NCBI GenBank assembly: GCA_026770585.1 | Contig: MU646555.1 | Span: forward strand, 268,578 to 283,442 | Origin: Baffinella frigidus | Taxonomy: Eukaryota > Cryptophyceae > Cryptomonadales > Baffinellaceae | Reading direction: 5' to 3' | DNA: 14,865 bases | Shown here: positions 1 through 5,344 of the stretch, piece after piece | Layout of the letters: every line of letters starts with the position of its first letter | Numbering within the stretch: the first letter of the stretch is position 1 | The notes under the pieces: generated by a model | Seen by the model: the letters and a program-made list of their open reading frames with translations, nothing else | What the model was told of the DNA's origin: nothing | Database searches by the model: none | Made by a program: the position numbers and the translations under genes

Positions 1-128
1 CGGATTCATATGCGTGCGGATTCATATGCGTGCGGATTCATATGCGTGCGGATTCATATGCGTTCGGATTCATATGCGTGCGGATTCATATGCGTGCGGA
101 TTCATATGCGTGCGGATTCACATGGTTG
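1..128. repeat. 16-bp tandem repeat array, eight copies
   Basis: Seven near-identical copies of CGGATTCATATGCGTG (the fourth ends in T instead of G) are followed by a diverged eighth copy at 113-128. The period is exactly 16, so copies start at 1, 17, 33, 49, 65, 81, 97 and 113. The array begins at base 1, so it may be longer outside the window. Every copy except the diverged last one contains the palindrome CATATG. The array abuts the 36-bp palindrome, as expected of a terminal or junction repeat. The reading frame through it only reflects the repeat. Confidence 0.95.
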
Positions 129-130
129 CG

Positions 131-166
131 GACACGATAACTTCCATTAATGGAAGTTATCGTGTC
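131..166. repeat. perfect 36-bp palindrome
   Basis: Bases 131-148 are followed without spacer by their exact reverse complement at 149-166, centred on ATTAAT. It could form a cruciform or terminal hairpin. The flanks (GTTGCG on the left, GAAATC on the right) are not reverse complements of each other, so this is not simply a long fold-back assembly artefact. Its right half begins the inverted repeat shared with the other end of the window. Possible roles are a telomere or concatemer resolution site, a recombinase site or an origin; the sequence alone does not decide. Confidence 0.95.
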
Positions 167-201
167 GAAATCGGGGAATTTCCAGACCTCAGGGGATATC
201 T
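158..201 (+). repeat. left arm of 44-bp inverted repeat
   Basis: This stretch starts inside the 36-bp palindrome. It matches the reverse complement of 14822-14865 at 41 of 44 positions. Similarity fades immediately after GGGGATATCT. The shared segment therefore consists of the palindrome half plus about 35 bp of unique flank. Confidence 0.9.
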
Positions 202-245
202 CCAAACGCTAACCACTTCAAGTCGAGGGTTCTAATTATGATTCC

Positions 246-380
246 ATGTCTTCCGATAGGTGTACCTTTTCGGTGTTGATTGCGTCGAACATAGACCTCT
301 TTTCCGATGTCTTCTTAGACCTCACGATCGGCGCTTGCTCTGATTTGAGGGATATTGGTGCTTGGTTTGTGAAAGGGTAG
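246..380 (+). CDS. small ORF, 44 aa, unknown
   Basis: An ATG-started frame of 44 codons fills most of the gap between the inverted-repeat arm and the RING gene. The composition is protein-like (many aliphatic and acidic residues, few Arg/Pro), with a central stretch rich in Leu, Phe, Ile and Asp. No TATA box or AATAAA signal is evident near it and no family is recognised. It may be a small gene, a gene remnant or chance. Bases 381-427 hold only degenerate copies of an AGGGTT-containing sequence. Confidence 0.2.
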   Translation: MSSDRCTFSVLIASNIDLFSDVFLDLTIGACSDLRDIGAWFVKG

Positions 381-427
381 AGTTGATGCACAATAGGACA
401 GGGTTGACACACACAAGATGACAGGGT

Positions 428-868
428 TTATGCATAAGATGGTAGGGTTGTACACAAGTAGGGTTTAGGGTTTATACGCTGACAGTCGGCATCGCCCCAC
501 GACCCGTAGAAACAGCAAACCGGGCTGCTTTCGATCATGCGTATCATAGCTCCGGGCAGCTTGGGTAGGCCGCTCAAACCGCCCCGGGTTTCGGTTTTGC
601 AGCACGGGCACTCGGGTTTCACGAGCTGTTCGGCGCAGTTTCTACACACGACCGCGGTGCAGTTGAACGAGCAGTTGAATGTGCGGCCGTCTCCATCGTG
701 GTCCGCGCGGTCGCCGCAGCAGACGCACTCCAGCGCCTTCGCAAACTCTTGGTTTTGGAAGTTGGAGAGTGGTGCCGCGTTGGGAATTTCGTCTGCTGCG
801 TCGGGTTCGGGTTGGAGGATGTCCCGCTCCTGTTTTTTGGCGAGCATCTTGCGGAGGTCTGCCGCCAT
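428..868 (-). CDS. RING-like (all-cysteine) zinc-finger protein
   Basis: A 146-aa protein. Residues 1-45 are polar and probably disordered. Residues 48-90 form a compact cysteine cluster with RING spacing: C48-x2-C51, C66-x3-C70, C75-x2-C78, C87-x2-C90. All eight putative ligands are Cys, so it resembles the C4C4 variant of RING rather than the classical C3HC4. RING domains typically recruit E2 enzymes, and many large DNA viruses encode RING proteins as ubiquitin ligases or transcriptional regulators; that role here is inferred. A tail of about 50 residues follows. Its last residues are encoded by telomere-like AGGGTTT sequence, so the natural C-terminus is uncertain. The frame is also open for 13 codons upstream of the chosen ATG, back to a TAA inside the telomere-like repeats, so an upstream exon or frameshifted N-terminus is possible. 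No clear TATA box is seen. Confidence 0.75.
   Translation of the reverse strand: MAADLRKMLAKKQERDILQPEPDAADEIPNAAPLSNFQNQEFAKALECVCCGDRADHDGDGRTFNCSFNCTAVVCRNCAEQLVKPECPCCKTETRGGLSGLPKLPGAMIRMIESSPVCCFYGSWGDADCQRINPKPYLCTTLPSYA
459..474 (+). repeat. telomere-like TTTAGGG sequence, left copy
   Basis: TAGGGTTTAGGGTTTA contains about two units of the TTTAGGG type used as telomere in plants, green algae and some other protists. Degenerate AGGGTT copies precede it (about 391-450). It overlaps the 3' end of the RING-like gene. Confidence 0.6.
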
Positions 869-898
869 TCGCTTATCCGAGTCCTTGGCTTGCGTACC

Positions 899-967
899 TG
901 GTTTAGGGTTTAGGGTTGGGGGCTTCGGGTTTGGTTTAGGGGCTTCGGGTTGGGGGTTTCGGGTTGG
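899..967 (+). repeat. telomere-like / GGGTTT(C) degenerate repeats
   Basis: Two and a half TTTAGGG units are followed by degenerate copies of GGGTTT, GGGGCTTC and GGGTTTCGGGTTGG. The stretch is G-rich on the plus strand and could form G-quadruplexes. It separates the RING-like gene from the basic-protein gene and contributes the C-terminal codons of the latter. Such tracts are prone to slippage, which matters for the gene boundary here. Confidence 0.75.
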
Positions 968-1784
968 ACTGGTAACCAGCTGTCAACGGGTCCCGCTGCA
1001 GTTGGAGAAAATCCCTCCGGGCCGCGTCGCGTTCTCCGGTGCTACGTACTTCGGGGCAACGGCCTCCTCGTCCGATTCCCGAGCCCGTGCCGGTGGTGAT
1101 CACGTCACCGTTCTTGTCCTTTGCAACCTCATCAGAGAGAGGGGTTGCCGCATCCCCGTCGATTGCATCGCGGATACGCTGGCGCTTTGCAGAGGGTGCG
1201 CGCTTCGCTTGGGGCTCTGTAGCGCGCTTTTCCGAGGCGGGGATACACCGGCGCTTCGCTTGGGGTGCGGTAGCGCGCTTCACGTGGATGGTAGCGCGCA
1301 AGCGCTCCACTGGGATACTCACGCGTTTCACCGAGATCCCAGTGCTCGCAGTTGCGGGTTTCGCGGGGATGACGATGCGCGGCTGCGGAACGCGAGACGG
1401 CGACCGCTTGCGCTTCACGGGTTCCACTATCGCCAACGCCTTGGCGGCATCGCGCCTCGCTTGCAACCGGATCGCATCGGGTGTGGTAGAACGCTGCTTT
1501 TGCGATGCGTGGAGAGGCGCGTGCGACCGCTTGCGTTTGCGTTCGAATACCGGGACCTCACCCGCTGTCACCAACACCTTCTTTGCAGCGTCCCTCCACG
1601 CTTTCATTCTTACCGCGTCGGGGTTGGTGGAGTAGACCTTCTCCTTGCGGGGTATGGACGGCGCGCTGCGATGCGGTTTGAACCCCTGCACGCATTCCGC
1701 GCTGTTCGTTGCAGGTGAGAAGTGGCGATCTCCATTGGCGGTCAACGTATCCCTGTCGGTGTTGAGCGACCGACCCGCTGGCAT
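936..1784 (-). CDS. highly basic repeat protein, probably nuclear
   Basis: A 282-aa protein rich in Arg, Lys, Ala and Pro. A 19-residue motif with core PDA(V/I)R..A.RDAAK occurs twice (residues 52-70 and 99-117). A second motif, KRAT(A/E)PQAKR, occurs twice (169-178 and 187-196). Candidate nuclear localisation signals are RKRKR at 82-86, KRKRS at 124-128 and AKRQR at 199-203. These features suggest a disordered nucleic-acid-binding or chromatin-like protein; no family is recognised. The overlapping plus-strand frame (537-1718) is rejected because it runs antisense through the RING domain as well. The C-terminus lies in telomere-like sequence and ends 67 nt before the RING ORF in another frame, so the two could be parts of one gene joined by splicing or separated by slippage. 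It is divergent from the plus-strand gene at 1941. Confidence 0.6.
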   Translation of the reverse strand: MPAGRSLNTDRDTLTANGDRHFSPATNSAECVQGFKPHRSAPSIPRKEKVYSTNPDAVRMKAWRDAAKKVLVTAGEVPVFERKRKRSHAPLHASQKQRSTTPDAIRLQARRDAAKALAIVEPVKRKRSPSRVPQPRIVIPAKPATASTGISVKRVSIPVERLRATIHVKRATAPQAKRRCIPASEKRATEPQAKRAPSAKRQRIRDAIDGDAATPLSDEVAKDKNGDVITTGTGSGIGRGGRCPEVRSTGERDAARRDFLQLQRDPLTAGYQSNPKPPTRSP

Positions 1785-1847
1785 TGCTCAACCAAAACGA
1801 CCAATTCCCGCTAGAATGTGTGTGGAATGACCGAAATCCATGAAAAA

Positions 1848-1862
1848 TTCGCGCGGTTCTGG
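1848..1862 (+). promoter_or_regulatory. shared upstream element, copy 1
   Basis: TTCGCGCGGTTCTGG is repeated exactly at 2388-2402. Both copies are followed by a partly conserved AAT..GG..TAAA segment. They lie upstream of two consecutive plus-strand genes (about 78 nt before the ATG at 1941; 22 nt before the ATG at 2425). This suggests a gene-class promoter or regulator-binding element. Confidence 0.5.
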
Positions 1863-1940
1863 TCAAATTGGGGAATAAATCAATTTTAAATCGATTTCGT
1901 GGATAGTTTGCACCTGCTCTCTCTCTGGTCAGACCGGGTC

Positions 1941-2324
1941 ATGTCGTCGAGAACCCTCGAATCTATGTCCGCCGTTCAGCATGCGGAGGCTGATGCGCTG
2001 CGCTATGGTCATTTGACCGTATTCAACACGTTCATGCGGCGCATCAACGGTGCCCAGTTCGACATCGCGTTGCGCGGACAGCACGCAAGGTCGCTTGAGG
2101 TGATCCTGCGGCGCGATCTTCAGTTCTTTCGTTTCGTAGAAGATCTCTGCACCCGGATCAGTGAGTCGCTGTCGGTCCGCGATGTTGACGGAGCAGATGG
2201 GGTGGCTGTGCTACAGCTCATGCTTGCTTCTGCTAGCGACTGGCCTCTTGGCCCAGGCGTGTACGCAGAAGATACGCGGCAGGTAGCGAGGGCTGAATAT
2301 TTGCGCATATTCGGGTCTCTCTGA
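1941..2324 (+). CDS. small helical protein, unknown
   Basis: A 127-aa protein counted from the first ATG. The frame also stays open upstream to a GTG at 1899, which would add 14 residues; ATG is chosen because the window otherwise looks eukaryotic. The sequence is rich in Ala, Leu, Arg and Asp and is probably largely alpha-helical, with an amphipathic stretch around residues 25-75. No signal peptide, membrane segment or recognised motif is seen. It is followed after 100 nt by another small helical gene carrying the same upstream element, suggesting co-regulated paralogous or functionally linked small proteins. The two show no convincing sequence similarity to each other. Confidence 0.5.
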   Translation: MSSRTLESMSAVQHAEADALRYGHLTVFNTFMRRINGAQFDIALRGQHARSLEVILRRDLQFFRFVEDLCTRISESLSVRDVDGADGVAVLQLMLASASDWPLGPGVYAEDTRQVARAEYLRIFGSL

Positions 2325-2387
2325 GAATCCATAGCGCTTCGACGAAGCCGGGGATGTAGTCATCCTCGATTTGACCAGAACAGTCGT

Positions 2388-2402
2388 TTCGCGCGGTTCT
2401 GG
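2388..2402 (+). promoter_or_regulatory. shared upstream element, copy 2
   Basis: Exact second copy of TTCGCGCGGTTCTGG. It is followed by an A/T-rich GGATTAAAG just before the ATG at 2425. The very short distance to that ATG (22 nt) suggests either a short leader or a true start further in (Met28 or Met30). Confidence 0.5.
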
Positions 2403-2424
2403 CCGAATCTAGGATTAAAGACCC

Positions 2425-2778
2425 ATGGCTTTCAATCAACATTTAAGCTTGGTTGCGTCCCATCCATTGCACATTTGCAAAGTTTTGCGTTTGCAACCAG
2501 GTGCAATGGGCATGCCATCGACCGCGGTGTTTAACACCGCGGATCGGGTCGAGCAGGAACTGAGCACATACGCGGAGATTGTGAGGTTCCAGCAGCAGCT
2601 GCGTGTAGCCGACGCCGAGCGCCTTGCCAACGACTTGCACTATGCTGTAAATGAGACCCGCGCAGACGCTTTGAGGGCCGCCGCACGGCAACTGGAGTTG
2701 GAACGCTCTGCCACCGAAAGCAACGGGTGGGTCTTGCATCGTGTCGTGCTACAGACAATCTACGCACAGAGGTCGTAG
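2425..2778 (+). CDS. small helical/coiled-coil protein, unknown
   Basis: A 117-aa protein. Residues 40-96 are dominated by Ala, Glu, Arg, Leu and Gln with heptad-like spacing, consistent with a long helix or coiled coil. The N-terminal 38 residues are more hydrophobic. Met28 or Met30 is an alternative start. Codons around residues 33-39 contain a 10-bp inverted repeat with a 1-nt loop (2522-2542), unusual inside a gene. An AATAAA signal lies about 154 nt after the stop. No family is recognised. Confidence 0.5.
   Translation: MAFNQHLSLVASHPLHICKVLRLQPGAMGMPSTAVFNTADRVEQELSTYAEIVRFQQQLRVADAERLANDLHYAVNETRADALRAAARQLELERSATESNGWVLHRVVLQTIYAQRS
2522..2542. repeat. inverted repeat, 10-bp arms, 1-nt spacer
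   Basis: CCGCGGTGTT and AACACCGCGG flank a single T. The arms are perfect and GC-rich, and they lie inside the 117-aa ORF. This could be an operator-like protein-binding site or an RNA hairpin. Confidence 0.8.
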
Positions 2779-2931
2779 GTGCACCACGGCAACCCGTAGC
2801 TCTTCAACAACGAGCTATACTGGTACTTGCTACCACTTCTACGATCGCATGAGTGCGCGCGCATTCTGCGCGCATTCTGCGCGCCGTTTATTGGCGGGGG
2901 GGGGTGATGTGAGTGTTGTGTTTCGATTCCA

Positions 2932-2937
2932 AATAAA
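2932..2937 (+). terminator. poly(A) signal for plus-strand genes
   Basis: AATAAA on the plus strand, 154 nt after the stop at 2778. It faces the minus-strand signal at 2969-2974, giving a tail-to-tail arrangement with probably overlapping 3' ends. Between stop and signal lie an 11-bp GCGCGCATTCT duplication (about 2856-2880) and a run of nine G (2896-2904). Confidence 0.6.
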
Positions 2938-2968
2938 GTACACACCACTCGCACACGTACAGCCGTGT

Positions 2969-2974
2969 TTTATT
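2969..2974 (-). terminator. poly(A) signal for zinc-finger gene
   Basis: TTTATT on the plus strand reads AATAAA on the minus strand, 89 nt past the stop of the zinc-finger gene. The 3' UTR in between carries CCA/CA simple repeats. Confidence 0.6.
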
Positions 2975-3002
2975 GGTACAGTTAACGGTTCCCAGTTTCT
3001 AC

Positions 3003-3058
3003 CCCGCCACCACCACCACCATCGCCACCAAACCATCACCACACACACACACCGCACC
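3003..3058. repeat. CCA / CA microsatellite
   Basis: (CCA)n, then CCATCGCCACC, then ACACACACAC. It lies in the 3' untranslated part of the minus-strand zinc-finger gene. Frames through it are His- or Trp-rich artefacts. Confidence 0.8.
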
Positions 3059-3062
3059 CGTC

Positions 3063-4817
3063 TCACGGAACCAGCTGGGTCGCCGCCGTTTTCTGTTTCT
3101 TCGTTGGAGGTTCTTGAACGCAGTCCTGATTCGTGTCCTGATTCTTGGCGGACTTGAGACTCGGGTGTCGCACCTTCTCGGCCTTGTATTGCTGTTTCCC
3201 AAGTCGTTTCACTTCATCTTTGTCTTTCAGTACAGACGGTGTGTCGCGAAACGACTCCTTTGGACCGCGCACTTCGATTTCGAACGTCTTCGGGAATCCC
3301 TTCTTGTTGCGGCCAATGACGGTCGCAGATAGAAGCCGGGGAATCGTCGGAGTCGGGTCATTGGGATCGGCTTCGTCGGCGAAAACCGGGTCGTGTATCT
3401 CTACCAACGTCATGGCGAGTGAGTAGGTGATTTGTCTACCCGCATCATGGTCCTTCTTCTCGTTCACGGTTTCAGACCCAGCCAACCGAGACCCAGCACC
3501 TGCCTTTTTGTGCAGACGAACACCGTGTGGCATCCCTAGTTCTTCGATGTAGCGCTGCGCTGCGCCTTCCAGGTCCGTGATGTCGTGGGGATATTCCGCG
3601 ATCGCCAGAAGGTATGTCTCACAGACAGAACCGGCTTCCGCTTGCGTGAAGCGTCGCATATCTCCATTGTCGTTAATGCGCCATAGCGGGTTGCGATCCA
3701 CCCTGTGCAAAACGACGGTACTCTCTGGACATTTCTCTTCCACCCCCGACGTAATCGTCTGCTTTGTGGTGAAGAAATACACCGCGAACCTCTTCCCCGC
3801 ATGGTTCATGAACACGTATCGAAGCGATACATCCCCATGACGATCCTTCCATTTGGCGACTGTCATTGCTCCAATCAGATCCAAGAGATAACCCGCCGGG
3901 CTTTCCATCATTTGAACAACACGTGATGTGATCTCTTCGTCTCGTGAGACCCCTTCGATATGGCCGAATCCTGAAGGCATGCCGCCGTTTTTTTCAATGA
4001 ACACCGCGCGTTCTTCTTTGTCCTGTGTTCGCTTTTCCCGCCTGTGTTGGTTGTCAGGCTCGCGGAAATCCTTGTATTCTTGCGAGTCCTTGTCCGTGTG
4101 GTTGTACATGATATGCTCATCCATGTCATGGGACGTCTTACATCCCTTGCCGCACACAGACCCGCCTTCTTTGAGGCGCTCGCAGTGGAACGGGTATATC
4201 CCGGTGTGGTCGATCATGTGTAAATCCAGCTGCTCTTTCGATCCGAAAGGCTTGCCGCACTCTTCTCCTTCGCGCAGTCCATCTTCAAAGACGTGTTTGC
4301 AGTCGTGTGTTATTTTTTTGTTCTGCGCGTCGATATGTCTTTTCAAGTCACTGGGTCGTGTGCATGTTATTCCGCACTTTTCTCCTTTGCGCAGTCCATC
4401 TGCAAGGATGTGATTGCATACGTGCTTTATTTTTTTGTGCTTCGCGTTGACATGTTTTCTCAACCCACTGGGGTCTGTGTATTTTGCCCCACACACTTGT
4501 CCTTTGCGCAGTCCATCATCAAAGACGTGTTCGCAGGTCAACTGCTTCGCTTTGTGCGTCGCGTCGTCATGTCTTTTCAATTTACTGGGGCTTGTGTATG
4601 TTGCCCCGCACACTTTTCCTTTGAGCGGTCCATCATCAAAGACGTGTTCGCAGGTCACCGACTTCACATTGTTGGTGGTCGGAGGCGCAGGACCAGCTGC
4701 CTGAAGTGCATGATCAGCGTTCTGGATTGCATGATCAGCTGCCTGAAGTGCAAGATCAGCTACCGGAAGTGTAGGATCAGCGGTCTGGGTTACAGGATCG
4801 GGTGTCTGTATTGGCAT
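3063..4817 (-). CDS. C2H2-like zinc-finger protein with five 39-aa repeats
   Basis: A 584-aa protein. Residues 4-45 are six 7-residue repeats (for example QTADPTL, PVADLAL, QAADHAI). Residues 56-240 are five fingers whose first Cys recur exactly every 39 residues (56, 95, 134, 173, 212). The pattern in fingers 1 and 2 is C-x13-C-x12-H-x4-H, with the loop between the Cys expanded by a DG..(K/R)G..C insert compared with classical C-x2-4-C fingers. Finger 3 has Asn166 in place of the last His, finger 4 has H200-x3-H204, and finger 5 has C212-x9-C222 and H235-x4-H240. A charged linker (241-275) leads to a domain at about 290-520 that I do not recognise, then a basic tail with the likely nuclear localisation signal PTKKQKTA. 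It is probably a nuclear DNA- or RNA-binding regulator; that role is inferred. The upstream region holds a TATA-like box and the 18-bp repeat array. Confidence 0.8.
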   Translation of the reverse strand: MPIQTPDPVTQTADPTLPVADLALQAADHAIQNADHALQAAGPAPPTTNNVKSVTCEHVFDDGPLKGKVCGATYTSPSKLKRHDDATHKAKQLTCEHVFDDGLRKGQVCGAKYTDPSGLRKHVNAKHKKIKHVCNHILADGLRKGEKCGITCTRPSDLKRHIDAQNKKITHDCKHVFEDGLREGEECGKPFGSKEQLDLHMIDHTGIYPFHCERLKEGGSVCGKGCKTSHDMDEHIMYNHTDKDSQEYKDFREPDNQHRREKRTQDKEERAVFIEKNGGMPSGFGHIEGVSRDEEITSRVVQMMESPAGYLLDLIGAMTVAKWKDRHGDVSLRYVFMNHAGKRFAVYFFTTKQTITSGVEEKCPESTVVLHRVDRNPLWRINDNGDMRRFTQAEAGSVCETYLLAIAEYPHDITDLEGAAQRYIEELGMPHGVRLHKKAGAGSRLAGSETVNEKKDHDAGRQITYSLAMTLVEIHDPVFADEADPNDPTPTIPRLLSATVIGRNKKGFPKTFEIEVRGPKESFRDTPSVLKDKDEVKRLGKQQYKAEKVRHPSLKSAKNQDTNQDCVQEPPTKKQKTAATQLVP

Positions 4818-4850
4818 CTGGTTTTAAAATTTGCAGATTGGATTCCCGTC

Positions 4851-4863
4851 GTTTTATGTATAG
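4851..4863 (-). promoter_or_regulatory. TATA-like box of zinc-finger gene
   Basis: On the minus strand this reads CTATACATAAAAC, 33 nt upstream of the ATG at 4817. It is the only good TATA candidate between the ATG and the repeat array. Confidence 0.4.
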
Positions 4864-4900
4864 CTTCGGGGTTTTTTTACAGACTGTCTGCGTCTCATTT

Positions 4901-4972
4901 CCCAAACAGTCTGTAAAACCCAAACAGTCTGTAAATCCCAAACAGTCTGTAAATCCCAAACAGTCTGTTTAT
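4901..4972. repeat. four 18-bp tandem repeats with palindromic core
   Basis: Four copies of CCCAAACAGTCTGTAAAT, with small variations, start at 4901, 4919, 4937 and 4955. The core of the last copy is AAACAG-T-CTGTTT, a palindrome around one central base; the related ACAGACTGT lies at 4879-4887. The array is 84-155 nt upstream of the zinc-finger gene start, beyond its TATA-like box, as expected for regulator-binding sites. The same 13-bp core recurs at 14772-14784 near the right end. Confidence 0.9.
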
Positions 4973-5047
4973 GGTCGGTCAGTCGAGTTGGAATTTTGCA
5001 TCTATTTTTCATCACTCACAGACACAGACCACTGGCATGTCATTTGA

Positions 5048-5197
5048 ACCCACTCGACTATCCAAACCACCACGGCGTTTGTCACGGAGGTCTACTGGTA
5101 CGCCATCGCTCTACCAATGGCGCGCGCTGCAATCACCGAGATGAACACGTTCATATACCGCTTGAAACTGCAGGAAACCACGTCTACTTCACGGTGA
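5048..5197 (+). other. short open frame, possible small gene or remnant
   Basis: This frame is open for 49 codons after a TGA at 5045, with protein-like composition: a hydrophobic-aromatic stretch followed by an amphipathic basic segment. Its only ATG is at 5117, giving 26 aa. An ATG at 5037 opens a different, Arg/Pro/Ser-rich 35-codon frame that looks like a shadow. It could be a spliced exon, a frameshifted remnant or chance. The rest of the gap between the zinc-finger gene start and 5345 holds the repeat array and GT-rich tract. Confidence 0.2.
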
Positions 5198-5217
5198 AAT
5201 GATGCCGTGTTTAGGAA

Positions 5218-5304
5218 TAGCGTGGGTGGGTTGTGTGTGTGGGGTGTGTGAGTGGATTGGATGGGTAGCGTGGGTGTGTGTGTGGGGTGTGTGTGTATAA
5301 TACA
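5218..5304. repeat. GT-rich low-complexity tract
   Basis: Interspersed GTGTGTGTGGGGTGTGTG blocks, with GTGTGTGTGGGGTGTGTG occurring twice around GAGTGGATTGGATGGGTAGC. It lies just past the 3' end of the 528-aa minus-strand gene, so it is CA-rich in that transcript. Confidence 0.8.
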
Positions 5305-5344
5305 ATGGTGCAAGTCGTCACATAAACTGATAAACCCATCCCAG

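Noticed and set aside
138-161. loxP-like appearance of the palindrome (ATAACTTC and GAAGTTAT arms)
   Set aside because: The arms share only eight bases with loxP and the spacing is 10 bp shorter. Similarity is probably coincidental, although a recombinase site of another kind is not excluded.
14-235. 73-aa ORF over the left repeats
   Set aside because: It starts at a GTG in the 16-bp array and simply translates the repeat and palindrome.
537-1718. 393-aa plus-strand ORF
   Set aside because: It runs antisense through both the RING-like domain and the basic repeat protein, has Arg/Pro/His-rich shadow composition, and the minus-strand RING spacing is too specific to be chance.
4777-4959. 60-aa minus ORF with FTDCLG repeats
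   Set aside because: It translates the 18-bp upstream array and overlaps the zinc-finger gene start in another frame.
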